Assembly: GCA_963784425.1 (NCBI GenBank)
Contig: CAWARM010000007.1
Span: forward strand, 280,084-344,083
Length of the DNA: 64,000 bases
Reading direction: 5' to 3'
Source: SHZL01 sp963784425
GTDB lineage: Bacteria; Pseudomonadota; Gammaproteobacteria; Xanthomonadales; SZUA-36
The notes below the pieces were generated by a model. It saw only the letters and a list, made by a program, of their open reading frames with translations, made no database searches and was not told the origin of the DNA. The position numbers and the translations under genes were made by a program. Shown here piece after piece: positions 51,132 to 60,305 of the stretch; the stretch's first letter is position 1; each line of letters starts with the position of its first letter.

Positions 51132-52126
51132 CAGGTCTTTTCGTTCAGCCATTGCGCGGCCTGGACAGCGTAATAGGTCAGGATGGCATCGGCGCCGGCC
51201 CGGCGAATCGAGGTGAGCGATTCGAGAACCACGGTCTTTTCGTCCAGCCAGTTGTTCATCGATGCCGCTTTGAGCATGGCGTATTCACCCGAGACCTGGT
51301 AGGCAAACGTCGGCGCCCTGAACGCTTCTTTGACGCGTCTGATGATGTCAAGGTAAGGCATGGCCGGTTTGATCATCACCATGTCCGCACCTTCATCCAG
51401 GTCCAGGCCCACTTCGCGCAGGGCTTCGTCGCTGTTGGCCGGGTCCATCTGGTAGGAGTATTTATTGCCGCTTCCCAGGTTGCCGGCTGATCCGACGGCA
51501 TCCCGGAACGGCCCGTAAAAGCCGGACGCATACTTGGCGGAGTAGGCGAGGATCCTGGTGTTGGGAAAACCCTCCGTTTCCAGCGCCTGGCGAATGGCCC
51601 CGATGCGACCGTCCATCATGTCCGATGGCGCCACGATATCCGCACCTGCCTCTGCATGTGACAGGGCCTGCTTGACCAGCACGTCGATCGTGGCATCGTT
51701 CATGACGTAACCGGTGTCGTCAATCAGGCCGTCCTGCCCGTGCGTGGTGAACGGGTCAAGAGCAACGTCCGTTATCACGCCCAGTGTTGGAATGTATTCC
51801 TTCAAAGCCACGACTGCGCGCTGCGCGAGGCCTTCCGGGTTCCACGCTTCACGCGCGTCGGTGGATTTGAACTCGCTGGGTACTACGGGAAACAGCGCTA
51901 TGGCGGGAATGCCGAGCTGATGGGCCTGCCGTGCTGCAGGCAACAGGCGATCGATGCTCATGCGTTCCACGCCCGGCATGGACGATATCGCCTGCACGGC
52001 ATCGTCACCTTCAAGCAGGAACACAGGCCAGATCAGGTTCTCGGCGCACAAGCGGGTTTCGCGCATCAGGCTGCGGGAAAACGGATGCGTTCGCATGCGC
52101 CGCATGCGGGTTGCGGGGAAAGTCAT
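51131..52126 (-). CDS. hemB: Delta-aminolevulinic acid dehydratase
   Basis: 331 residues, the usual length. Condenses two 5-aminolevulinates to porphobilinogen. Family landmarks: RRMRTHPFSRSLMRETRL, MPGVERMSIDRL, DVALDPFTTHGQDGLID and the two active-site lysines in LAYSAKYASGFYGPFRDAVG and MVMIKPAMPYLDIIRRV. The DPFTTHGQDG segment lacks the cysteines of zinc-type enzymes, so it is Mg-type. The start overlaps the engB stop (ATGA). Confidence 0.95.
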   Translation of the reverse strand: MTFPATRMRRMRTHPFSRSLMRETRLCAENLIWPVFLLEGDDAVQAISSMPGVERMSIDRLLPAARQAHQLGIPAIALFPVVPSEFKSTDAREAWNPEGLAQRAVVALKEYIPTLGVITDVALDPFTTHGQDGLIDDTGYVMNDATIDVLVKQALSHAEAGADIVAPSDMMDGRIGAIRQALETEGFPNTRILAYSAKYASGFYGPFRDAVGSAGNLGSGNKYSYQMDPANSDEALREVGLDLDEGADMVMIKPAMPYLDIIRRVKEAFRAPTFAYQVSGEYAMLKAASMNNWLDEKTVVLESLTSIRRAGADAILTYYAVQAAQWLNEKT

Positions 52127-52764
52127 GGTGCGGTTCCTGTGTTTGGGCCTGTGGTGTTGTCGAATTCATACCATTCATTAAGCCGGGAAATCAACTCTGG
52201 TTTTCCTTCGCCCTTGGTGGCGGAAAAAGTCTGGACGCTGGCGCTTGCGGGTAGCGCACCCGCTACCTGCAGCAAGGTGGCCTGTGCGGGGCCGCGTTTG
52301 AGCTTGTCCGCTTTGGTCAGGACCACGTGGCATGGCAGCGAGCGATGATCGCACCAGTTGATCATTTGTACATCAAATGGCCGCAAAGGGTGACGGATGT
52401 CCATCAGTAATACTACTCCGCGAAGTGATTCACGGGATTCGAAATAGCGCTGCAGGACGGTTTTCCAGTGCGCCCGCAGACTGGCCGGAACCTTGGCGTA
52501 GCCATAGCCGGGGAGATCGGCAATGCGCCGGCCGGGCTGGATGTCAAAAATCACAATTTGCTGGGTCCGCCCGGGTGTTTTACTGGTACGCGCCAGCGCT
52601 TTCTGTTCCGTCAGTGCATTGATGGCGCTTGATTTTCCGGAGTTCGAACGCCCGGCGAAAGCGACTTCGATGCCTTCATCTGCCGGCAATTGCGCCAGCC
52701 TGTGTGCGCTGATCACGTATTCTGCTGACCGGTAGGGATTGTGCCGTTGTGCCCTGGAACCCAT
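52123..52764 (-). CDS. engB: Ribosome-biogenesis GTPase EngB/YsxC
   Basis: 213 residues from the ATG at 52764; upstream in-frame codons lead to an alternative start at 52875 that would add a non-conserved segment. GTPase motifs: G1 GRSNSGKSSAINAL, G2 TSKTPGRTQQI, G3 DLPGYGYAKVP, G4 LTKADKL, G5 SATKGEG. It acts in 50S subunit assembly. It is the first gene of engB-hemB-aroE. Divergent from the cytochrome c4 gene; the gap holds a GGGAGCCTCTG element at 52778. Confidence 0.94.
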   Translation of the reverse strand: MGSRAQRHNPYRSAEYVISAHRLAQLPADEGIEVAFAGRSNSGKSSAINALTEQKALARTSKTPGRTQQIVIFDIQPGRRIADLPGYGYAKVPASLRAHWKTVLQRYFESRESLRGVVLLMDIRHPLRPFDVQMINWCDHRSLPCHVVLTKADKLKRGPAQATLLQVAGALPASASVQTFSATKGEGKPELISRLNEWYEFDNTTGPNTGTAP

Positions 52765-52777
52765 TTCAATCGCCTTA

Positions 52778-52798
52778 GGGAGCCTCTGCTCAATTTGA
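52778..52798 (+). repeat. Dispersed GGGAGCCTCTG element upstream of engB
   Basis: GGGAGCCTCTGCTCAATTTG lies 14 bases upstream of the engB start, on the opposite strand to the gene. The first 11 bases are identical to elements at 32711 and 55289, and the AT-rich bases after them also resemble one another. Confidence 0.6.
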
Positions 52799-52907
52799 TA
52801 AGCTGGAACGTTGCGGGCGAAACCGCGATAATGTCGGACCATTCTAGCAGCCCTGGTCCTGACCGGCTGCTGCATGAGCGGATTGACGCACTTTCCAGGA
52901 GAACCGC

Positions 52908-53534
52908 ATGACGTTTCGCTTTCGGCTGGCCGCCTGTTTGTTGGCCATAATCAGTCAGCAGGCTGTTGCTGAGGGGGACGCCGCAGCCGGCCAGGCCAAA
53001 TCTGCAATTTGCTCCGCCTGCCATGGAGCGGATGGCAACAGCGTGGTGCCACAATGGCCCAAATTGGCCGGTCAGCACCGCGACTACCTGGCGCGGCAGG
53101 TTACCCTGATTAAGGCAGGCGCGCGCCCTGTTCCGGAAATGGTGGGTATCGTGGCTACGCTCAGCGACCAGGACATTGCCGATATTACGGCCTGGTTTGC
53201 ATCGCAGCAGATGTCCGCGGGCGTCGCGAAGGAAGAAGATGTTTTTGCCGGTCAGCGCCTGTGGCGTGCCGGTGATGCGAAATCCGGCGTGCCGGCGTGC
53301 ATGGCCTGCCATGGCCCGGCAGGAGCCGGCAATCCCCTGGCGGGATACCCGGCGCTTGCAGGCCAGCAGGAAGTATATGTTGCCAACATACTGAAACGCT
53401 TCAGGGCCGGCGAAAACTGGGGGGACAAAGACGCACCCAGCCATGTAATGAACGGGGTAGCGGCAGAATTAACGGATGACGATATCAAATTCCTGGCCAG
53501 TTACATCCAGGGCTTGTACCTCGTGGAGGACTGA
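52908..53534 (+). CDS. Diheme cytochrome c4
   Basis: 208 residues. Signal peptide RLAACLLAIISQQAVAEG; two CxxCH heme sites (AICSACHGADGNSVVP and PACMACHGPAGAGNPL). The two domains show the internal duplication typical of cytochrome c4, including KLAGQHRDYLARQVTLIKAG. It passes electrons in the periplasm, often to cytochrome cbb3 oxidase. dsbA follows on the same strand. Confidence 0.93.
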   Translation: MTFRFRLAACLLAIISQQAVAEGDAAAGQAKSAICSACHGADGNSVVPQWPKLAGQHRDYLARQVTLIKAGARPVPEMVGIVATLSDQDIADITAWFASQQMSAGVAKEEDVFAGQRLWRAGDAKSGVPACMACHGPAGAGNPLAGYPALAGQQEVYVANILKRFRAGENWGDKDAPSHVMNGVAAELTDDDIKFLASYIQGLYLVED

Positions 53535-53608
53535 ACTCACCCGGGATTGCGCGGTCTGTGGCGTGCGGGGTGGGTGTTCCTGACCAATAATCAGATGGAG
53601 TGGTTTTT

Positions 53609-54328
53609 ATGAGTAAGAAATCGATTGGCCTCTTGGCCATGCTGTCCGCGTTTTTCCTGTTTGGCGCCAACAGCGCATTCGCACAGGACTCGCAAGGACC
53701 CAAATACCAGCAAGATATCCACTACACCCTCATTGAAAATGCACCTGTTACGACCGGCCCCAAAGTTTCCCTGACCGAGGCATTCAGCTACATGTGCACG
53801 CATTGTGCGAGCTTCGAGCCGTACATCAGCAGTTGGTTGCAACACAAACCCGAGTATGTCGAATTCAAACGCATTCCCGTTGTGTTCGGCCGTGAATCCT
53901 GGGAGCTCTACGCCCGCGCTTATGTGACCGCCGAGGTCATGGGCATCGCCGACAAGTCTCATGCTGCCCTGATGGACAAGATCTGGAAAGAAAAAGAAGT
54001 GTATAAGGATATGCAGCAGCTTGGAGAATTTTATTCGGCCTACGGAGTCACCGCCAAAGAGTTCGTGGCTACGGCCCAGTCATTTGCCGTTGATGCGAGA
54101 CTGCGCAGAGACCAGAGTGTTGTGCAAGAGTCCGGCGTGCGCGGCACTCCAACCCTGATAGTTGCCGACAAATACACGATTTCCGGTAGCGAGGCGGTTC
54201 CCAACTATGATGTGATGATGGACGTTGTGGATTTCCTCATCGCGAAAGAATCTGCTGAACGCAAGGTGGCCACTGCGGCGGGCGGCGCAGCGAAAGAAGC
54301 CGCACCTGCAAAGGAAGAAAAGGGCTAG
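53609..54328 (+). CDS. dsbA: Thiol:disulfide interchange protein DsbA with CTHC active site
   Basis: 239 residues from the ATG at 53609, with GGAG upstream. Signal peptide AMLSAFFLFGANSAFAQ. Thioredoxin-like fold with the active site FSYMCTHCASFEPY (Cys63-Thr-His-Cys66); E. coli DsbA has Pro in the second position (CPHC). The cis-Pro loop is present in GVRGTPTLIVADKY. It oxidises cysteines of exported proteins. The C-terminal tail is Ala/Lys/Glu-rich. The order cytochrome c4-dsbA-EEP phosphatase is conserved in pseudomonads. Confidence 0.93.
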   Translation: MSKKSIGLLAMLSAFFLFGANSAFAQDSQGPKYQQDIHYTLIENAPVTTGPKVSLTEAFSYMCTHCASFEPYISSWLQHKPEYVEFKRIPVVFGRESWELYARAYVTAEVMGIADKSHAALMDKIWKEKEVYKDMQQLGEFYSAYGVTAKEFVATAQSFAVDARLRRDQSVVQESGVRGTPTLIVADKYTISGSEAVPNYDVMMDVVDFLIAKESAERKVATAAGGAAKEAAPAKEEKG

Positions 54329-54392
54329 ATTGACGATCCGGGCCGCCGAAGCCGGGGCCTGGTCGGCGCGTGGCCATTGGTAAGTTTGCCGG

Positions 54393-55232
54393 GTGCATTA
54401 CTCTCAACAGGACCCTGAAGGCCTGCAAACGCTGCGTTTGTTGAGCTTCAATATCCAGGCCGGGACGTCGACCGCCCATTACCACCACTACGTCACGCAT
54501 AGCTGGCGCCAGATTCTCCCGCACAGCCGGCGCACTGAAAATCTCGATGCCATTGCCGGCATGGTCACCCCGTATGACATGATTGCCTTGCAGGAGGTTG
54601 ATTCCGGCAGCCTGCGGTCCGGTTTCATAAACCAGTCCCGCTACCTGGCGAGCCAGGCCGGCATGCCCTTCTGGTGTCACCAGTCCAATCGGAAAGTGGG
54701 CACGGTTGCGTATGCCGGAAACGGCTTCCTGAGCCGCTTCGAGCCCGATGCCGTCGAGGAATTCCGCCTACCCGGAGTGATTCCGGGCCGCGGTTCCCTG
54801 GTGGTGCGCTTCGGTAAGGGAGACGAGGGCCTGGTCATCGCCGTCGTGCACCTCGCGTTGGGCAAGCGGGCACGCAAACTCCAACTCGAGTTCCTGTCCA
54901 GGCAGTTGGGGCAGCATGCAAACCTGGTCGTGATGGGCGACCTGAACACACCGGTTTCCAGCCCCGAAGTACAGGATTTTTGCAGGCGGCTTGATTTGTC
55001 CACCCCCACTGGCGGGTTACCCAGTTATCCGTCGTGGCAGCCCCAGCGGGCTATTGATCACATCCTGCTGACCCAGCCGCTGCTTAGCCTCAACCCCCGC
55101 GTGCTGCAAGTCACTTATTCCGATCATTGCCCGGTGGAACTGGAAGTGCAGCTACCCCCGGGGGTGCGCCTCAGGCCGGCCATGCGGCCCGTGATAAGCG
55201 TTGAAACGCAGGCTTCGGAAACTCCAGACTAA
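54393..55232 (+). CDS. Endonuclease/exonuclease/phosphatase family protein
   Basis: 279 residues of the EEP fold. Metal and catalytic residues: LLSFNIQAG (Asn), IALQEVDSGSL (Glu), AVVHLALGKRARKLQL, VMGDLNTP (Asp, Asn) and the terminal SDHCPVELE (Asp-His). No signal peptide or TM helix. Homologues follow dsbA in pseudomonads; substrate unknown (nucleic acid, phosphoinositide-like or other phosphodiester). Confidence 0.88.
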   Translation: MHYSQQDPEGLQTLRLLSFNIQAGTSTAHYHHYVTHSWRQILPHSRRTENLDAIAGMVTPYDMIALQEVDSGSLRSGFINQSRYLASQAGMPFWCHQSNRKVGTVAYAGNGFLSRFEPDAVEEFRLPGVIPGRGSLVVRFGKGDEGLVIAVVHLALGKRARKLQLEFLSRQLGQHANLVVMGDLNTPVSSPEVQDFCRRLDLSTPTGGLPSYPSWQPQRAIDHILLTQPLLSLNPRVLQVTYSDHCPVELEVQLPPGVRLRPAMRPVISVETQASETPD

Positions 55233-55288
55233 AATCACCGCAATTTCACTTGCCGCCGGACCTGCATTTTCTTAATCTGCTAGTGTTC

Positions 55289-55337
55289 GGGAGCCTCTGA
55301 TCCATTATGCTCCGTGCATAATGGATCAGAGGCTCCC
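55289..55337. repeat. Perfect 22-bp stem with 5-base loop
   Basis: Arms 55289-55310 and 55316-55337 are exact reverse complements; the loop is TCCGT. The arm begins GGGAGCCTCTGATCCATTAT. No T-tract follows on either side, so a simple intrinsic terminator is not supported. It lies between the EEP gene and slt; the right arm falls inside an in-frame extension of slt. Related single arms lie at 32711 and 52778, so it may be a minimal paired-end mobile remnant. Confidence 0.8.
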
Positions 55338-55383
55338 TGGTTCAACCACCGAATTCCACACGCGTCCAGGTCGCGATGTCTTG

Positions 55384-57435
55384 ATGCATTCATTTCGCTC
55401 AGCCTCAGCAGCCTTTCTTCTTGGCCTGATGTGCGCCTTGCCCGTTGAGGCAGCGCAGCAGCCAGCGGCATCGGACCCGGCGCTGGCGCAATTCGAGCAG
55501 GCCTGGCAGGCTGCCAATCGGGGTGACAGGGCACTTTTTGAGCAGCTCGGGAGCGGCCTGCTCAACTACGTGCTTTATCCCTACTTGCAGTATGCAGATT
55601 ACGAATCACGGCGCGCAACGATAAGCCCGGCAGAGATGTCCGCCTTCCTGGACGCCCATGCCGACTGGGCGTTTACTGCCGGCCTGCGCAAGAGCTGGCT
55701 GGTGGCGCTGGGGCAGAGCGGCCGCTGGGATGACGTGCTGACTTATGCCGGGGATACAACGGACGAAGAAATTCAGTGCTATCTCGTGCAAGCGGCAATC
55801 CAGCGCAAGCCCGCCACCGAGGTACTGCCCCAGGCGCAGGCCCTGTGGGCCGTTGGAAAATCCGCGCCGGATGCCTGCGATCCCGTATTTGCCTGGCTGA
55901 GAAAAGCGGGGGGTATAACCCACGATCTGGCCTGGTTGCGCGTCAATCGGGCCATGCAGGCGGGCCATCCAGGCCTTACCGTGTACCTGGCTCATTTTGT
56001 TGCACCGCATGACAAGGCGTGGCTGGAGCGTTGGCAGCAACAGGATCAGCAGAACTACATGCGCCTGGATCGTGCCAGGCAGTGGCCCAACCAGCCACAG
56101 GCGGGAGATATCACTGCGTTCGGCCTGCAGCGCCTGGCGCGCAAAGATGCTGACCTTGCATGGCGTTACTACCATTCACTAAAGGGAAAAATCCAGTGGA
56201 CTGAGCAACAAGAGACAGACATCCTCCGGGAGATAGCCCAGTGGTCTGCGGTGGCAAATGTGCCTGAGGCACTCGACCGCATGCGGCTTGTGCCTGCCTC
56301 CGGCCGAACCGACGGTTTGCTGGAATGGTGGGCGAGGGCCGCGCTGGCCGCCGCCAACTGGGCGGAAGTAAGCCAGGCAATCGCAACCATGAGTGACGCT
56401 GGCAGAAGCAGCGACCGGTGGCGCTATTGGGACTCCGTGGCACGGCTAAAGCTCGGTGAGCGGGATAGGGCGATGCCGGCATTGGAAACCTTGTCTGCTG
56501 ACGCTTCGTATTTCGGCTTTCTGGCAGCTGACGTCCTCAATCGCCCCTATGCCATTTGCGCACAGGATCCCGGCGTCACGCCGCAGGAACTGACGGTGTT
56601 CCATGAGCAGCCGTTGATGCGCAGAGTCGAAGCACTGCAGGCAGCCGGCCTAACCTCGTGGGCGCGGCGTGAGTGGAACCTGAACGTCAAGCAGATGCCA
56701 GCAGCGGACCGGCGCCTCGCCGCCGCCCTGGCTACTGAGCAGAACCGCCCGGACCTGGCCATTCTTGCCCTGACTGCAAGCGAGGACCGCAGTTTGTACG
56801 ACTGGCGCTTCCCGCTGAATTTCGCTGCCGTGGTGGAAGAGCAGGCAGGAAAGCAAAATATAGACCCGGCCTGGGTGCTCGGCCTGATGCGGGCGGAAAG
56901 CGCCATGGCCCCGGATGCTGTTTCCCCCGCCGATGCGCGCGGCCTGATGCAAGTCTTGCCGGGAACCGCAGCGCAACTGGCGCGCAGCCACGGCTATTCC
57001 TACCGTGGCAGTGACCAGCTGATGCAGGTACGTGACAACGTAGTTTTTGGCACCACGTTCCTGCGTGAGCTGATGCGCAAGTTCAATGGCAACGAGATGC
57101 TGGTTACCGGGGCATACAATGCCGGGCCGGGCGCAGTAAAAAGGTGGCTGGAAAATTTGCCCGGGTCGGATGCCGCCATCTGGGTCGAGTTGCTGCCCTA
57201 TCATGAAACCCGGGACTACATTCCAAAGGTGCTGTCCTATGCCACGATTTATGACTGGCGTCTGCAACGCCCGGTGCAACGCATCAGTTCCAGGTTGCAG
57301 GCGCCCGATGCAGCCGCCGTGAAACCCGGCACTGCAAGCGCGACGTATGCCGAAGTAGCCTGCCCCGGTCCTGCACAAGTCCCGGCCCAAGTCGTGGCGC
57401 CGATTGCGGCGCCAGTTGCGGCGGCCAAGGGTTGA
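55384..57435 (+). CDS. slt: Soluble lytic murein transglycosylase
   Basis: 683 residues from the ATG at 55384, which gives signal peptide FRSASAAFLLGLMCALPVEA; the earlier ATG at 55321 lies inside a hairpin. The alpha-superhelical U/L domains occupy about 400 residues, then the SLT domain: catalytic Glu505 in LGLMRAESAMAPDAVSPADA, RGLMQVLPGTAAQLA and GAYNAGPGAVKRWL, YIPKVLSYATIY. It cleaves peptidoglycan glycan strands to 1,6-anhydroMurNAc ends in the periplasm. The C-terminus has an extra Ala/Pro-rich tail. Confidence 0.94.
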   Translation: MHSFRSASAAFLLGLMCALPVEAAQQPAASDPALAQFEQAWQAANRGDRALFEQLGSGLLNYVLYPYLQYADYESRRATISPAEMSAFLDAHADWAFTAGLRKSWLVALGQSGRWDDVLTYAGDTTDEEIQCYLVQAAIQRKPATEVLPQAQALWAVGKSAPDACDPVFAWLRKAGGITHDLAWLRVNRAMQAGHPGLTVYLAHFVAPHDKAWLERWQQQDQQNYMRLDRARQWPNQPQAGDITAFGLQRLARKDADLAWRYYHSLKGKIQWTEQQETDILREIAQWSAVANVPEALDRMRLVPASGRTDGLLEWWARAALAAANWAEVSQAIATMSDAGRSSDRWRYWDSVARLKLGERDRAMPALETLSADASYFGFLAADVLNRPYAICAQDPGVTPQELTVFHEQPLMRRVEALQAAGLTSWARREWNLNVKQMPAADRRLAAALATEQNRPDLAILALTASEDRSLYDWRFPLNFAAVVEEQAGKQNIDPAWVLGLMRAESAMAPDAVSPADARGLMQVLPGTAAQLARSHGYSYRGSDQLMQVRDNVVFGTTFLRELMRKFNGNEMLVTGAYNAGPGAVKRWLENLPGSDAAIWVELLPYHETRDYIPKVLSYATIYDWRLQRPVQRISSRLQAPDAAAVKPGTASATYAEVACPGPAQVPAQVVAPIAAPVAAAKG

Positions 57436-57437
57436 AC

Positions 57438-58391
57438 ATGCGCATTGTCCTGCTGGGTGCGACGGGGTTTGTGGGAAGCCATTTGTTGCCGGAGTTAGCC
57501 AGCCGTGGCCACCAGTGCATTGTGCTCTGCAGGGACATGAGCCGCTGCCGCCAGTTGCTGTTGATTCCGGGAGTAGACCTCAGGCAGGTGCAGGACTTCA
57601 GCAGTGCGCGCCTGGCGTCCGAACTGGCGGGTGCAGATGCGGTGATCAACCTCGTTGGCATCCTTAATGAGCGCGGCCGCAAGGGCCGGGGTTTTCATGC
57701 GATGCACGTAGCGCTGGTTGAAAACCTCATCGAGGCATGCCGCATCAGCGGGGTCAGACGGGTAGTGCAGTTCAGTGCATTGAATGCGGGCAAGGGCAAG
57801 AGCCATTACCTGATCAGTAAAGGAAAAGCAGAGGGATTGCTTAAGCGGGCGGAATTCATTGATGCAAGCCTTCTCAGGCCTTCGGTGATTTTTGGCGCAG
57901 GCGATTCCTTCTTCAATCGCTTTGCGGCCCTGCTCAAGCTAACGCCGGTGTTGCCCTTGGCCTGCCCGCAGGCAAAACTGCAGCCGGTTTGGGTGGGCGA
58001 TGTCGCCAGCGCCGTTGGACAGATTCTGCAGAGCGGGGCCAATGCTGACCAAAGCTTCGACCTGGTGGGTCCCAAGGTTTACACACTGCGGGAACTGGTT
58101 GAATTTACCGCCCGGGTCTTAGGTAAGAAGCGCTGGATCATTGGTTTGCCTGATAACCTTTCGAGAATGCAGGGCTTGATGATGGATTTCGTCCCGGGCA
58201 AACCTTTTTCCAGCGACAACTACCAGTCCCTGCAACTGGACAATGTCAGCAAGGCAAACGCCTTGCCGGAACTGGGGATCAAGCCGCGCTCGCTGAAATC
58301 CGTGGTTCCGGGCTACCTGGATGGTTCACTGCACCAGTCCCGGCTGGATAAATGGCGGCGGCACTCAACGCAAGATAAGTCGATGCGATGA
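57438..58391 (+). CDS. NAD(P)-binding epimerase-like protein (complex I NDUFA9 type)
   Basis: 317 residues. Extended SDR fold with MRIVLLGATGFVGSHLLPEL (dinucleotide loop), AVINLVGILNERGRKGRGFH, VVQFSALNA and LRPSVIFGAGDSFFNRFA; the S-x-Y-x-x-x-K pair is replaced by KSHYLISKGKAE, which keeps Tyr and Lys. Homologues sit before cca in gammaproteobacteria. The enzymatic role is not established. Its TGA overlaps the cca ATG. Confidence 0.88.
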   Translation: MRIVLLGATGFVGSHLLPELASRGHQCIVLCRDMSRCRQLLLIPGVDLRQVQDFSSARLASELAGADAVINLVGILNERGRKGRGFHAMHVALVENLIEACRISGVRRVVQFSALNAGKGKSHYLISKGKAEGLLKRAEFIDASLLRPSVIFGAGDSFFNRFAALLKLTPVLPLACPQAKLQPVWVGDVASAVGQILQSGANADQSFDLVGPKVYTLRELVEFTARVLGKKRWIIGLPDNLSRMQGLMMDFVPGKPFSSDNYQSLQLDNVSKANALPELGIKPRSLKSVVPGYLDGSLHQSRLDKWRRHSTQDKSMR

Positions 58392-59635
58392 CACAGGTCG
58401 CCAGCCAGCGGGCAACCACCTACCTGGTAGGTGGTGCGGTGCGCGACGAACTGCTCGGCATCACGCCACGGGAGCGTGACTGGGTAGTCACCGGCAGCAC
58501 TCCGGAAGAATTGTTGCGCCTGGGGTATCGGCAGGTTGGCGCCTCTTTTCCGGTATTCCTGCATCCGCAATCGGGCGAGGAATACGCGCTGGCTCGCACC
58601 GAGCGAAAACAGGGTCACGGTTACCACGGCTTCACCGTTGACTTTCATCCTGGTGTTTCACTGGAGGAAGACCTGGCCCGGCGCGACCTGACGATCAATG
58701 CCATGGCACGCGGGCAAGATGGGAAGCTGATTGATCCCTATGGTGGCCAGCAGGACCTGCAACAGCATATCCTGCGCCACGTCTCACCCGCTTTTGTCGA
58801 AGACCCGCTGCGCGTGCTGCGAGTCGCCCGGTTTGCGGCGCGATTCGCTCACCTTGGGTTCACCGTGCATACCTCGACCATGGACCTGATGCGGCAGATC
58901 GTGGCATCCGGTGAGCTGGCTCATCTGGTGGCCGAACGGACCTGGGCTGAATTGGCCGGCGGCCTTGCCACACCACGCCCGTCGGTGTTTATCCAGGTAT
59001 TGCGCGATTGCGCAGCGCTGGCATGGATACTGCCAGAGGTCGACTGCCTGTTTGGCATACCGCAGGATGGGCGCTATCACCCTGAAATAGATACCGGACT
59101 GCACGTACAGATGGCGCTGGATTTCGCTGCCGCGCGCGAGTGGCCAAACGAAGTACGATTTGCACTGCTGCTGCATGATTTGGGCAAAGGCCAAACGGCC
59201 CGCGCCGATTGGCCCGCCCACCATGACCACGAACATACCGGCGTGCCGCTGGTGCGGACCATCTGTGAGCGCTTGCGTGCACCGGTGGCGTTCCGCGAGC
59301 TGGCGCTGGCTGTGTGCGCCTTGCACTTGCGTTGCCATCAAGCCCTGGAATTGCGCCCGGCCAGCCTGCTCAGCTTGCTTGAAGAAGCAGACCTGTTGCG
59401 CCGCCCCGAGCGGATGGAGTTTTTTTTACAGGCCTGCGAAGCGGATTACCGTGGACGCAAGGACCGCACGGAACGACCCTATCCGCAAGCCGATCGCGTC
59501 CGTGCGGCTTTCGAAACTGCGCTTGCCGTCAAGGTTGTGGCACTTGACGTGACCGGGCTCAGCGGTGAAGAGATTGGCAAGAAATTGCGCATGGCGCGGA
59601 TTGAAGCGATTAGCCAGATGCCCACCGGCGTGTAA
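58388..59635 (+). CDS. cca: CCA-adding tRNA nucleotidyltransferase with HD domain
   Basis: 415 residues, the gammaproteobacterial type with HD phosphohydrolase. Catalytic head: YLVGGAVRDELLG, RERDWVVTG, RRDLTINAMARGQDG, EDPLRVLRVARFAARF. HD domain: HDLGKGQTARADWPAHHDHE. It adds or repairs the CCA end of tRNA. ATGA overlap with the epimerase-like gene. It is the last clear core gene before the cassette-like region. Confidence 0.95.
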   Translation: MTQVASQRATTYLVGGAVRDELLGITPRERDWVVTGSTPEELLRLGYRQVGASFPVFLHPQSGEEYALARTERKQGHGYHGFTVDFHPGVSLEEDLARRDLTINAMARGQDGKLIDPYGGQQDLQQHILRHVSPAFVEDPLRVLRVARFAARFAHLGFTVHTSTMDLMRQIVASGELAHLVAERTWAELAGGLATPRPSVFIQVLRDCAALAWILPEVDCLFGIPQDGRYHPEIDTGLHVQMALDFAAAREWPNEVRFALLLHDLGKGQTARADWPAHHDHEHTGVPLVRTICERLRAPVAFRELALAVCALHLRCHQALELRPASLLSLLEEADLLRRPERMEFFLQACEADYRGRKDRTERPYPQADRVRAAFETALAVKVVALDVTGLSGEEIGKKLRMARIEAISQMPTGV

Positions 59636-59699
59636 CACCAAAGTGTGGAAGTAGGCCCGGGCCGGTTATATCAGATACCTACTTGAATGGAGAGGTGAC

Positions 59700-60185
59700 A
59701 TGGTGAAGCCAGCAAAGAACACGATTTGCCTTTGGTACGATGGCGACGCCGAGGAAGCGGCGCGGTTTTACGCCAGGACTTTTCCCGATTCGTCCGTCAG
59801 CGCGGTGCACCGTGCACCGGGCGACTTTCCGTCGGGGAAGAAAGGGGACGTGTTGACCGTCGAGTTTTCCGTGTTGGGCGTTCCCTGCCTCGGCCTCAAC
59901 GGCGGACCCGCATTCAAGCACAACGAAGCATTTTCGTTTCAGGTCGCAACCGCTGACCAGGCCGAAACGGATCGCTACTGGAACGCGATCATCGGCAACG
60001 GCGGCCAGGAAAGCGCGTGCGGCTGGTGCAAGGACAGATGGGGCCTGTCCTGGCAGATCACGCCGATCGCTCTGACAAAAGCGATAACTGATGCCGATCC
60101 CGCTGTCGCCAAGCGGGCGTTCGATGCGATGATGCAGATGGGAAAGATCGACATCGCTGCAATCGAGGCGGCGCGCCGCGGTTGA
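59700..60185 (+). CDS. PhnB-type VOC family protein
   Basis: 161 residues of the vicinal-oxygen-chelate fold (often labelled 3-demethylubiquinone methyltransferase-like). NTICLWYDGDAEEAARFYAR, FSVLGVPCLGLNGGPAFKHN and WCKDRWGLSWQITPIAL are typical. Substrate unknown; the name of the domain does not imply a methyltransferase. GAGAGG precedes the start. No attC was recognised on either side. Confidence 0.85.
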   Translation: MVKPAKNTICLWYDGDAEEAARFYARTFPDSSVSAVHRAPGDFPSGKKGDVLTVEFSVLGVPCLGLNGGPAFKHNEAFSFQVATADQAETDRYWNAIIGNGGQESACGWCKDRWGLSWQITPIALTKAITDADPAVAKRAFDAMMQMGKIDIAAIEAARRG

Positions 60186-60305
60186 GGTTGCGTCGCGGTC
60201 CCCGTGATTCGAGGGAGTCCCCGGAAAGTTGCGCACTGGAATATCGGTGAAATCAAAGCTACGCTTTTGCCCATGTCGTAATGCGAATCGCAATGGAGGT
60301 GTGTC

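Noticed and set aside
55321..55383. The in-frame ATG at 55321 as the slt start
   Set aside because: It lies inside the right arm of a perfect hairpin and would put 21 polar residues before the signal peptide.
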